Below, one piece after another: positions 52,538 to 60,992 of a stretch of 64,000 bases of DNA. Under the pieces are notes generated by a model that worked only from the letters and a program-made list of their open reading frames with translations, was not told the origin of the DNA and did not search any database. Positions within the stretch are counted from its first letter, which is position 1. Each line of letters begins with the position of its first letter. A program made the translations under genes and the position numbers. This stretch comes from Streptomyces sp. NBC_00878 (GTDB taxonomy: Bacteria > Actinomycetota > Actinomycetes > Streptomycetales > Streptomycetaceae): assembly GCF_026341515.1 (NCBI RefSeq), contig NZ_JAPEOK010000001.1, forward strand, positions 8,494,001-8,558,000, read 5' to 3'.

Positions 52538-54130
52538 CTACTCCGGCGAAGGGCATGTCGTGCCGCTGTACCGTGCGGCCAGCGTCTGCTTGTCCGGCTT
52601 GCCGGCGCCCGTGAGGGGCAGCGCGTCGTGGAACGTCACCACGGCCGGTACGTGCTTCGGGGTCAGCTCGGCTGCCACGTGACCGATCAGCGTGCCGGCG
52701 TCGGCGGTGCCGCCCGGTCGCGCCACGACGGCGGCGTGGATGTGCTCCACCTGGTCGTCGTCGATCACGCAGTACACCGCGGCCTGGGCGACCTCGGGAT
52801 GGGTCAGTAGGGCGTTCTCCACGTCCGTGGGACGGACCTTGATGCCGTTGGTCTTGATCACCTCGCCCATGCGGCCGTGGAGGCGCAGAAAGCCGTTGGC
52901 GTCGATGGAGCCGAGGTCGCCGGTGTGTACCCAGCCGTCGCGGATGGTCGCGGCAGTCAGTTCCGGTTCGCCCCAGTAGCCGAGCATGGTGGACGGGCTT
53001 CGCACGCACACCTCGCCGATCCCGCCGGGTGGGAGGTCGTGGTCGTCGTCGAGGTCGCGGATGCGTACCTCCGCGGCCGGGCGTCCGACGGTCCGGCGGA
53101 GTTCCGGGTCGAAGTGGTCCGGCGGGGTGAGGACGCCGATGGGGCTGGTCTCCGTCGTCCCGTAGAGGCCGAGCAGTACCGGGCCGAATACGTCGAGCGC
53201 CTCGGCCAGTCGGGCGGGTGACGCCGGGGAGCCGACGTAGGTGATGTTCGTGAGGCTGGACCGGTCGGTGGTGGCGAGGTGGGGGTGGTCGACCAGCATG
53301 TACAGCTGCGGTGGGGTGATCGCCAGCGTGGAGACGCGGTGCTGTTCGACGGCTCGTAGCACGTCGCCCGCCTCGAAACCGTCGTGCAGGACGACCGTTC
53401 CGCCGGAGGCGAGCGCGAGGTCGACGACGGAGCCGCTGGAGTTGCTCACCGGCAGGGTCGACAGGTACACGAGGGGTTGCGTGGACTTGAAGCCCATCTT
53501 GAGGCCGACCTCGAGGTGGCGGCTGCGGACGCGGTAGGGCATTGCGACGGCCTTGGGGCTGCCGCTGGTTCCGCTGGTGCAGATCACCACGGCCGGCTGT
53601 TCGGGGTCGGCATCCACGGTGTCGAGGTCGAAGGCGTCCGGGTCGCCCGACGAGAGGTCCAGGACATCGGGGCCGAGGGTGCCGAGCGCGGCGAGGCGCG
53701 GTGGCTCAGGCAGTCGGTCGCACAGCTCGCGGGCCGCGTCCAGGTTCTCTTTGTCGACGGCGAGGAAGGTCGCCCCGGTCCTGCGGAGGATCTTCTGCCG
53801 TCCGGCGGCGGCCAGTTGGTCTGTGGGATCCACCGCGTTCGTGGAGTGCAGGTGGACCAGCGTGGCCCCGGCGAGGTTGGCCGCGTAGCGGAAGATGATG
53901 GTCGCCGGGCTGTTGGTGACGGTCAGCACCGCCACAACCGGGTCCTTGTCGTGTGTGGTGGGAGCTCGGTGTTCCGTGAAATGGCGACGCAGGACTTCCG
54001 CCGCCGTGAGAACCGCCCTCGAGAACTGGCCTGCGGTGAGCACCTCCCCCTCCCGCCAGAGGGCAATCCGGTCGGGGGCGGCTGCCAACGCCTCAAGCAC
54101 CCGGCGGGCGTAATTCTCATTCGAGGACAT
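52538..54130 (-). CDS. Stand-alone acyl-AMP ligase (ANL superfamily)
   Basis: 530 residues. The P-loop-like VVICTSGTSGSPKAVAMPYR, LYGTTETSPIGVLTPPDHF, DGWVHTGDLGSIDANGFLRLHGRMGEVIKTNGIKVRPTDVE and the C-terminal catalytic Lys in LPLTGAGKPDKQTL are intact, so it should activate a carboxylic acid as the acyl-AMP and transfer it to CoA or a carrier. No carrier domain is attached. Last gene of the four-gene cluster, 138 bases after the SDR. Substrate unknown; it could acylate the amino aldehyde or alcohol made by the NRPS (inference). Confidence 0.87.
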   Translation of the reverse strand: MSSNENYARRVLEALAAAPDRIALWREGEVLTAGQFSRAVLTAAEVLRRHFTEHRAPTTHDKDPVVAVLTVTNSPATIIFRYAANLAGATLVHLHSTNAVDPTDQLAAAGRQKILRRTGATFLAVDKENLDAARELCDRLPEPPRLAALGTLGPDVLDLSSGDPDAFDLDTVDADPEQPAVVICTSGTSGSPKAVAMPYRVRSRHLEVGLKMGFKSTQPLVYLSTLPVSNSSGSVVDLALASGGTVVLHDGFEAGDVLRAVEQHRVSTLAITPPQLYMLVDHPHLATTDRSSLTNITYVGSPASPARLAEALDVFGPVLLGLYGTTETSPIGVLTPPDHFDPELRRTVGRPAAEVRIRDLDDDHDLPPGGIGEVCVRSPSTMLGYWGEPELTAATIRDGWVHTGDLGSIDANGFLRLHGRMGEVIKTNGIKVRPTDVENALLTHPEVAQAAVYCVIDDDQVEHIHAAVVARPGGTADAGTLIGHVAAELTPKHVPAVVTFHDALPLTGAGKPDKQTLAARYSGTTCPSPE

Positions 54131-54268
54131 CGGAACTCCACTTCGCCGGCTCGTTCTCGGGCCGTGCGGGATTGGGCGATCGTGAGGGCGTGGCGGCGCC
54201 CGTAGCCGAAGGCCACGGCGCGTACGGCCTGGGCGCGTAGCCGGCCGGCTGACGGGCCTGCCGGCCGG

Positions 54269-55027
54269 TCAGGGGCGCTGGCGTGTGGGGCGTAGGCGAA
54301 TGTCGTCGAGGTGGACGTGTATCGGGCGTCCGATCACGTACCCGATGACCTCGGCGACGTCTTCCGGGACCAACAACGGCCCGTTCTCCTCGGCGATCGC
54401 CTCGAACCACGCCGTGTCGTAGCCGGCAGCCTCCTGGAACCCGGAGCGAACGAAGCCCGGTTCGATGAGCGTCACCCGGATGTTGTGCCGGCACACCTCC
54501 TGTCGCAGCGCCTCCACCAGGGAGTGCACCGCGAACTTGGTCGAGCCGTAGACCGGATTGGCTGCCGACACCTGCCGGCCGACGGTCGAGCCGATGACCA
54601 CGATGTCGCGCGCTCGCGCGCCGTCGTCGGCCTCCGCTCGCTTGCGAAATTCGGCAGCCACCACGCGGAGTTGGCGCAGCATGGCGAGGTAGTTGACCTC
54701 TACCAGTTGTTCCCAGCGCTCCGGGTCGGAGCTCAGTACGGTGCCGGGCAGGCCCTGCCCGGCGGCGGCGACGAACACGTCGGCAGGGCCCCACTCGCGC
54801 TCGGCCGTGGCCAACAGTTCCTCGGTGTGGCCCGCCTGGGTGATGTCGCCTTCCACCGGGACGGTCCGGCCGGGCGCCGTGGCCACCTCTGCCGCCAGTT
54901 CCTTCAGTTGTTCGGCGCGCCGCCCGGCGGCCACCACGTGGGCTCCCCGCTGGGCGAGGTCGCGGACGACGGCCCGCCCTATCCCCGACGAGGCCCCGGT
55001 CACGACTGCGATGCGTCGGTCTGTCAT
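54269..55027 (-). CDS. Classical short-chain dehydrogenase/reductase in the NRPS cluster
   Basis: 252 residues. TGASSGIGRAVVRDLAQRG (NADP-binding glycine motif), VFVAAAGQGLPG, IVVIGSTVGRQVSAANPVYGSTKFAVHSLVEAL with intact Ser, Tyr and Lys. ATG 55027 has AGGGA 8 bases upstream; ATG 55063 would overlap the NRPS by 20 bases and lacks a site. It could reduce the aldehyde released by the NRPS reductase domain or oxidise a hydroxylated intermediate; this is inference from position. Confidence 0.9.
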   Translation of the reverse strand: MTDRRIAVVTGASSGIGRAVVRDLAQRGAHVVAAGRRAEQLKELAAEVATAPGRTVPVEGDITQAGHTEELLATAEREWGPADVFVAAAGQGLPGTVLSSDPERWEQLVEVNYLAMLRQLRVVAAEFRKRAEADDGARARDIVVIGSTVGRQVSAANPVYGSTKFAVHSLVEALRQEVCRHNIRVTLIEPGFVRSGFQEAAGYDTAWFEAIAEENGPLLVPEDVAEVIGYVIGRPIHVHLDDIRLRPTRQRP

Positions 55028-55043
55028 GTCGAGTCCCTGTCCT

Positions 55044-58000
55044 TCATCGATCGGCCGGCTCATGGAGAGGGCGGAGCGGCAGCTCGCCCTGGTCGATCAC
55101 GCCGGTCAACCAGGCGTGCAGCCAACTGCGGTCCGGTGCGGGGAACGACACGTCCAGGCGGGTGAGCAGCCGATGGGTGCGGCTGTGGTCGTAGCGGACG
55201 TTGCGCTCCGGGCGGCTCGCCCAGAAGTGGGCCAGAGCGATCTGTTCGTCGCCGTCTGCCAGGTGGTCCGCGAACAACGGCGCGAAGTCGGCGGCCTCGT
55301 CGGGCTCCAGGTCGAACCCGAGGTCGCACAGGGCGCCGAACAGGTCCGCGTAGGGCACTTCGTGGAGCGTGTCGACGTGGAAGGTTCCGCCGGACACCCT
55401 TTCGCTCCGGGAGATCTGCAGGATGCCTTCGGCCACCACATCCACCGGGCTGAGTGCGACCGTCCGCGCGTCGACGCTGGGTACACGGCCGATCTGGACT
55501 GCGGCGCGCAGGAGTTGGACCAGCCGGCTGTCGCCGCCGTTGCGCTGGAAGCGGCCGGTGACCGAGTGGCCGGTGACGTTCCCCGACCGGTAGATGAAAC
55601 CTGTGCCGCCGGCCGCGGTGAACTCGTGGACGATGCGCTCTGCTTCGTACTTGCTGCGCTCGTACTCGTTGAGGAAGCTCTGGCCGATGTTGAGGGTTTC
55701 CTCGGAGAAGACCGCCGGCTCGCCCTCCGGCCCGGCGCCGCAGACCGCGAGAGTGGACACGTAGTGCAGGTCCTTCGGCCGGCCGTTGGAGGCGAGAGCC
55801 ACGACTGCGCGCACCGGGTCGGTGTTGAGGCGGGTGAAGCTGTCGCGGTCGCCGAACAGACGGGTGTCGGCGGCGAGGTGGAAGACGGCCTCGACCTCGC
55901 GGACCAGCCGTGCGTAGTCCCGGTCGGGCAGGCCGAACGCGGGCTCGGCCAGATCACCGGCCAGCACGGTGAGTCGGTCGGCGTAGCGGTCGAAGTCGCC
56001 GTCGGGGAGGTACCAGGTGAGCGTCTCGCGCAGGCGCTCGGCGGCCGGGCAGCCGTCGCGGTCACGGACCAGGCAGTAGATCGTGCCGCTGGTGCGGGTG
56101 AGCAGCAGGTGCAGGAGGTGGGCGCCGATGAAGCCGGTGGCCCCCGTGAGGAGCACGGTGCCGTACTCGCGAACGCCGGTGCGTCCGAGGCCGCTGTCGG
56201 CCGGCGGTTCGAAGCGCAGCGTACGCGGGACTTGGACGAGCAGACCCGTGGTGGAGCCGGGCTCCACCACGAACTGCCCTTCCTCCGGCGGGAGTCCGGC
56301 CGCCTCCAGCAGGTGCGCTCGGGTGTCGCGCGCCAGGCCGGTCAGCTGTCCGGAGTCGTTCAGGTGTGAGGGGTAGGACAGGTCGGCGGTCACATGGCCG
56401 TCGTGGAGGCGCGCGGTGAGCTTGAGGGCGTAGCCGCGGTCGTTCTCGGGTCCTCGGACCGGGCCCTGCCGGTGTCGTGAGGGCGACAGCCGAAGCTCGT
56501 CGTCCTGCGGGAAGGCGAGCGTGCCCAGGTAGTTGAAGCACACGTCGGTGCGCTGTGGCCGACCGTGGAGCCCGTAGGCAACGCCGAGGCGGGGCACATC
56601 TGCCAGTGCGGCCTCAGCGGCCTTGATCGTGGCCGTCATGTCGTCGGCGACGGACGCGATGCTGACGGGAAAGGTGGAGGTGAACCAGCCCACCACACGG
56701 GAGACGTCCAGGTCCTCGTCGAATGGGAGTCGTCCATGGCTCTCGACGTCCACCACGACCTCGTCTGTGGCGCGCGCTGTGGCCAGTGCCTGAGCGAAGG
56801 CACCGAGCAGGACAGCGTGAGGGGGCAGCCCAGTGCGATTCAGCGCGTCGGTCTGGGTGCGGGACAGGCGGAACCAGACCGTCTCGGCGTCGGCCTCGCG
56901 GTTGTCGTCGATGGCAGGGGCTGTGGGCGAGGTGGTGATGTCGTCCCAGTGCTGGAGGTCATCGGCCAGGGCAGGGGCCTGGATGCGCAGGTGGGTGGCC
57001 CAGTCGCCGAAGTCGGTGGGCGCGGGAGCGAGCGACGGGTCTGCGCCGCGCAGCCGTTCGGCGTAGCAGCGGGCCAGGTCGTTGGTGACGATGCGCCAGG
57101 AGACGGCGTCCATGCACAGGTGATGGGACACCAGGAGGAGGTGACTGCGTTCGGTGCCGAGGAACAGGTGGGCCTGTAGCAGGGCGCCGTCCTCGACCCG
57201 GATCCGCTGCTGGCAGGCGGCGGCGGTCTCCTCGATGTGCCGTTCGGCCTTGTCGGCCGCGGTCGGCAGGGTGGAGCTGGTGAAGGGCGTGCCGGGCTCG
57301 GTGAGCACGCGGCGGACGCCCTTGGGTCCGGGGCGGAAGGCGGTGCGGAGCAAAGGGTGCAGGCGGACCACGTCGGCCACCGCGGCGGCCATGATCTTCG
57401 GGCGGACGGGAGGGTCGGCGTCCAGCAGCACCGCTTGGTTCCACTGGTCGGGCTGGGGGAAGTGCTGCCGGAAGAACCATTCCTGGGCGGGTGACAGCGC
57501 GGTGTCCTCGGCCAGAACCGGGACCGCCGGGCGGTCCGTGGTTTCGGGGTCCTCGGCCATGGCGCCCGCTCGGAGCCGGGTGGCAAGGGCGGCCGCTGTG
57601 GGTTCGGCCAGAAAAGTCGCAGCGGATACCCGATGGCCGCGGGACTGGAGGTCCGCGATCACCTGGATGGCATCAATGGAGTTGCCGCCGACCGACGAGA
57701 AGTCGTCGTACGGGGTGAAGTCGTCGTGACCGAGTTGGCGCCGCCAAGCCGTCAACACCTCGTCCAGCAACGGATCTTCGGAGGAGCGGGGGCTTCTGCG
57801 CTCGGTTGTGCTCTCCTCGACCAGCTGACGCAGCGCCGCGTGGTCGGTCTTGCCGTTCCCGGTCCGTGGGAAGGCTTCGAGGACTTCGATGCGGTCCGGG
57901 ACCATGTACGACGGCAGCACTTCCCGGGCTCGGGCTCGGAGCGCGGCCGATCGGTCACGCGTACCGGATGCCGCGCTGACCACGGCGACCAGTCGGCCCT

Positions 58001-59330
58001 GCTCGTCGGGCAGCACCATCGCGAGGGCGTCGGTGACGCCGGGCATCCGGCGTAACTCCGCTTCGACGTGGCCGAGTTCGACGCGGTGGCCGCGTACCTT
58101 GACCTGCCGGTCGCCGCGGCCGAGGAATTCCAGCACACCCTGGGCGTCGGCCCGGACCCGGTCGCCGGTGCGGTAGGCCACGCCGAGACCGGGGTGTCGC
58201 GCGGCCACGTCCTCGGTGAACGCCGCCGCCGTGGCTTCCGGGGCGTCTCGGTAGCCGAGTGCTACCGAAGGTCCGACCACGTACAGCTCGCCGGTCGCGT
58301 CGCGCTCGTGGAAGGCGCCGTCCGGCGTGCGGACGAAGAGCCGGTTGGCACCGAGCGGGCGGCCTATCGGTACCGATACCGCGTCGCCCAGGGCGTCGAG
58401 GTCGGTCTCGGAGGTCAGGAGGTGGACGGAGACGCCGACCGTCGTCTCGGTCGGGCCGTAGTGGTTGACCAGTGTGTCGGTGATGCCGGAGGCGATGACT
58501 CTGCGGGCCAGCGGCAGGGGCAGGAGCTCGCCGCCGAGCAGCAGGTGGCGGAGGATCGGCCGGGTGGCGCCGTCGAGCCCGTATGCCTCGGACAGGACGC
58601 TCCAGTGCGAGGGCGTGGTCTTGATGACGTCGATCCCCTCGGCGCACAGATAGCGGAGCAGCCCTGCCGGGTCGCGCCGTGTGGCGTCGTCGACCAGATG
58701 CAGTGTGCCGCCGGTCCACAGGGCGAGGAAGACGCAGGTGTTCCCGAGATCGGCAGCGAGCGTGGTGATGTGGGCGTACTGGAGCGGCACGGTGATGTCG
58801 AGCCGCTCCAGCAGGGACTCGGTGTAGTGCCGGATGTTGGCGTGCGTGACCATGACGCCCTTGGGCACGCCGGTCGAGCCGGAAGTGTGCAGCACGTACG
58901 CGGTGTCGGTGTCCTGTGCTGCGAGGGTGGTCACGTCCCCATCGAGGGGCTCGCCGGTGTCTTCCTGTACGTCGATGACGTTGAGCCCGTGCCGACGCAG
59001 TTCGTCGACGTACGGTGCCGCACCGAGTACGAGGTCGGGGCGGGCCGCGGCCAGGCGGCCCGCCCCCTCGGAGACCGGATCGGACGGGTCGATCACGGTG
59101 TACGCGGCACCGGCGGAGAGCGCGGCCAGGAGCGCGGCGACAGCCGCGGGCGTACGGTCCAGGTGGACGCCGACGAGATGCCCGCGGCCGATGCCTTGGT
59201 GGCGCAGCCGGCGGGCCAGTCGTGAGACCCAGAAGTCGAGCTGTGCGTAGGTCAGACGATCGTGACCCACGGCAACGGCCGTCCGGTTCGGGTGAGCCCT
59301 CGCGTGCGCTTGGATCTGAGCCGGGAGCAT
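55044..59330 (-). CDS. Single-module NRPS with A-T-E-R architecture
   Basis: 1428 residues without a condensation domain. Adenylation domain (~1-505): LHTSGSTGVPKGVMVTHANI, NHYGPTETT, YRTGDRVR, FPRTGNGKTD. Carrier domain with VGGNSIDAI, phosphopantetheine Ser551. Epimerisation-type domain (~610-1040): HHLCMDAVSWRI, DVESHGR, VGWFTSTFPV, FNYLG, all E-domain motifs with catalytic His and Glu kept. Reductase domain (~1055-1428): TGATGFIGAHLL and YERSKYEAE. By hand alignment the binding-pocket code is DLTSLGHVGK, close to Asp (DLTKVGHIGK) and Asn codes. Expected output: a D-configured amino aldehyde or alcohol. ATG 59330, second gene of the cluster. Confidence 0.9.
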   Translation of the reverse strand: MLPAQIQAHARAHPNRTAVAVGHDRLTYAQLDFWVSRLARRLRHQGIGRGHLVGVHLDRTPAAVAALLAALSAGAAYTVIDPSDPVSEGAGRLAAARPDLVLGAAPYVDELRRHGLNVIDVQEDTGEPLDGDVTTLAAQDTDTAYVLHTSGSTGVPKGVMVTHANIRHYTESLLERLDITVPLQYAHITTLAADLGNTCVFLALWTGGTLHLVDDATRRDPAGLLRYLCAEGIDVIKTTPSHWSVLSEAYGLDGATRPILRHLLLGGELLPLPLARRVIASGITDTLVNHYGPTETTVGVSVHLLTSETDLDALGDAVSVPIGRPLGANRLFVRTPDGAFHERDATGELYVVGPSVALGYRDAPEATAAAFTEDVAARHPGLGVAYRTGDRVRADAQGVLEFLGRGDRQVKVRGHRVELGHVEAELRRMPGVTDALAMVLPDEQGRLVAVVSAASGTRDRSAALRARAREVLPSYMVPDRIEVLEAFPRTGNGKTDHAALRQLVEESTTERRSPRSSEDPLLDEVLTAWRRQLGHDDFTPYDDFSSVGGNSIDAIQVIADLQSRGHRVSAATFLAEPTAAALATRLRAGAMAEDPETTDRPAVPVLAEDTALSPAQEWFFRQHFPQPDQWNQAVLLDADPPVRPKIMAAAVADVVRLHPLLRTAFRPGPKGVRRVLTEPGTPFTSSTLPTAADKAERHIEETAAACQQRIRVEDGALLQAHLFLGTERSHLLLVSHHLCMDAVSWRIVTNDLARCYAERLRGADPSLAPAPTDFGDWATHLRIQAPALADDLQHWDDITTSPTAPAIDDNREADAETVWFRLSRTQTDALNRTGLPPHAVLLGAFAQALATARATDEVVVDVESHGRLPFDEDLDVSRVVGWFTSTFPVSIASVADDMTATIKAAEAALADVPRLGVAYGLHGRPQRTDVCFNYLGTLAFPQDDELRLSPSRHRQGPVRGPENDRGYALKLTARLHDGHVTADLSYPSHLNDSGQLTGLARDTRAHLLEAAGLPPEEGQFVVEPGSTTGLLVQVPRTLRFEPPADSGLGRTGVREYGTVLLTGATGFIGAHLLHLLLTRTSGTIYCLVRDRDGCPAAERLRETLTWYLPDGDFDRYADRLTVLAGDLAEPAFGLPDRDYARLVREVEAVFHLAADTRLFGDRDSFTRLNTDPVRAVVALASNGRPKDLHYVSTLAVCGAGPEGEPAVFSEETLNIGQSFLNEYERSKYEAERIVHEFTAAGGTGFIYRSGNVTGHSVTGRFQRNGGDSRLVQLLRAAVQIGRVPSVDARTVALSPVDVVAEGILQISRSERVSGGTFHVDTLHEVPYADLFGALCDLGFDLEPDEAADFAPLFADHLADGDEQIALAHFWASRPERNVRYDHSRTHRLLTRLDVSFPAPDRSWLHAWLTGVIDQGELPLRPLHEPADR

Positions 59331-59384
59331 CTACTTCTCGTCCTCTGGGTGTCGACGCGTGGCCGAGCGGCCGGTGGTGGGGCG

Positions 59385-60194
59385 TCAGCTCCAGAACAGG
59401 AGCGGTTCCTGCGGGCCCTTGGTGAGGATGAAGGCGCTGGCTCCGACCCGGTGTCGGTCCTTGGCCGGCGTCACCGCGTGTAGCTGACGGGGGCTCATGA
59501 GGATGAGGTCCCCGGCTTCCGGGTGGATCTGAAGAATTGGCTTCTCGATGGAGTCCGGCTCCAGGCCCTCGACATCGAGGATCGTCTTCTTCTCTTCCGG
59601 AGACGGCTCGCGCAGCCAGAGCTGGAGGTCGCCGCCCTCGTCCGCGGACTGCAAAAAGATATTGGCAACGAGTTGGTTGAGCACGCCATCGATCTCGGGG
59701 GCGTCGGTCTCCCAGTCGATCGAGTCGCTGTGCGGCCAGAACTCCGAAGTGTTCGGCTGGAAGACCCGGAGGGCACCGACGAAGCAGGCCCGGTCTCGCA
59801 GGCGCAGCAGGTTGGCTCCTGCCGGCCACAGCTCCTGCAGGTCCAGTCGGATGCGGTCCACCGGCGCGATGTAGGGATGGAACATCGAGCGGACGTCTTC
59901 GATCGCGGAGAGCGCCTGCTCGTGGTATTTATTCGTCAGCTCCTTGTCCCACTTGGTATCAATGTGGGGCATGTGGACACGACCGACACTGCTGGTGTGC
60001 TGCTTGTGATAATGGCCGAGTTCTTGGTGATTGATTGCCTTTTCGGCGACCTTGGCCGCGACCTCGGCCGGGTAATAGCCGCGCACGTGGATCGCAGCGA
60101 TCTCTCGACTGGCGAGCTTGAGCAGGTTATCTGTGGTGAGTTCGTGCGCGACCGTGCTTGTGGCGGACCGTACGACGTCGGGCAAGGTGGTCAC
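59385..60194 (-). CDS. WelO5-like Fe(II)/2-oxoglutarate oxygenase with intact HxD motif
   Basis: 269 residues from GTG 60194 (GAGAGGAAG upstream). The overall pattern matches WelO5-type enzymes: AIHVRGYYPAEVAAKVAEKA near the N-terminus and HRVGASAFILTKGPQEPLLFWS at the C-terminus. The metal triad is His155-x-Asp157 (FWPHSDSIDW) and His239 (SPRQLHAVTP), with a downstream Arg for 2-oxoglutarate. Halogenases of this group have Gly at the Asp position; here Asp is kept, which predicts hydroxylation or desaturation. Codons are less GC-rich than in flanking core genes. First gene of the cluster. Confidence 0.83.
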   Translation of the reverse strand: MTTLPDVVRSATSTVAHELTTDNLLKLASREIAAIHVRGYYPAEVAAKVAEKAINHQELGHYHKQHTSSVGRVHMPHIDTKWDKELTNKYHEQALSAIEDVRSMFHPYIAPVDRIRLDLQELWPAGANLLRLRDRACFVGALRVFQPNTSEFWPHSDSIDWETDAPEIDGVLNQLVANIFLQSADEGGDLQLWLREPSPEEKKTILDVEGLEPDSIEKPILQIHPEAGDLILMSPRQLHAVTPAKDRHRVGASAFILTKGPQEPLLFWS

Positions 60195-60560
60195 GGATGG
60201 CTTCCTCTCAGTGACGGCGCAGGAACTGGTGCGAGAGCGTGACCGCACTCGGACTTGATTTCGCGTTCATTCGGATCGGCGGTAACGGCGAAACAGTCCG
60301 GATCGGAAAGAATGGAATTCGCCGGTCACGACGGTATGGCCGACCGGAGAACAGCGGTTTGAAACCCTTGATCTCAAACGCGGGCGCTCATTGCGGTTCT
60401 CCTCCAGTCGCGCGCTGTAAAGCACATGTCGTTCGCGAATTGGACTGCCGAAGACTCGTCAGTGGGTGGAACCCAGGCTTGCACGACCCGGAATCCAGAG
60501 TAATTCAGAAGTTCAATGGGATATTGAATTTTAGTTTGGGTGATCTCCCTCAGCGGTGTC
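60195..60560 (-). promoter_or_regulatory. AT-richer upstream region of the NRPS cluster with candidate operator
   Basis: About 365 bases of markedly lower GC content precede the oxygenase gene; no gene is seen. TTCAAT-GGGAT-ATTGAA (60512-60528) is a perfect 6-bp dyad, flanked by AATTCA (60502-60507) and TGAATT (60525-60530), a further inverted pair. On the minus strand AAACTAAAATTCAATAT could contain the promoter. No regulator gene accompanies the cluster, so control may be by a distant factor. Confidence 0.5.
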
Positions 60561-60857
60561 AACGATGGGCAACGAAAACTAGGGAAACCACTAAAAACGC
60601 TGCGGTTCGCAGTCCAGCGCCCAGGAGAGCCGACGGATGTTCGACCTGCTCGTGATCCGGTTGTACGGCAGGCCGGTTGTCCGGCATCACTGCTCCTCGT
60701 GCGGGTGCAGATGGGCCCGCTCGGCGCCGCCCGACCGGCTGGGCTCCTCTTTCGGGTTTGGCGTGCCGATCCGGATAAGAGGAATTGGCGCCGGCAGCCT
60801 CGGCGCGGCCCATCCCGGCCGTCAGGCGCCTTCCAGCCCCGGCACGGAGGGGCACGA

Positions 60858-60954
60858 CGGACGCGTGGTTCTGACCTACACCGCGGACGCTCTTGCCGTC
60901 CACCGCGAGGGTGCCGACCTGCTGGGTCGGCACCCAGCAGGTCGGCCAGGCCAC
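60858..60954 (-). mobile_element. Possible ISAs1-like transposase remnant
   Basis: The minus strand encodes VGTLAVDGKSVRGVGQNH, similar to the AVDGKTVRG motif of ISAs1-family transposases, with disordered frames on both sides and no intact element ends. It lies between the cluster and the exonuclease gene and may mark the right edge of the insertion. The match is short and could be chance. Confidence 0.35.
60913..60946. terminator. 15-bp perfect stem-loop downstream of the exonuclease gene
   Basis: GCCGACCTGCTGGGT (60913-60927) pairs perfectly with its complement (60932-60946) around CGGC. It lies ~45 bases beyond the exonuclease stop and probably terminates that transcript. Confidence 0.65.
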
Positions 60955-60992
60955 CGGGGCAGACGGCGTTCAGGACGCGGAACAGAGGCTCC

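Noticed and set aside
57000..57200. Reading the third NRPS domain as a condensation domain
   Set aside because: VSWRI after the HHxxxD motif, VESHGR, VGWFT and FNYLG are epimerisation-domain motifs; position after the carrier also fits E.
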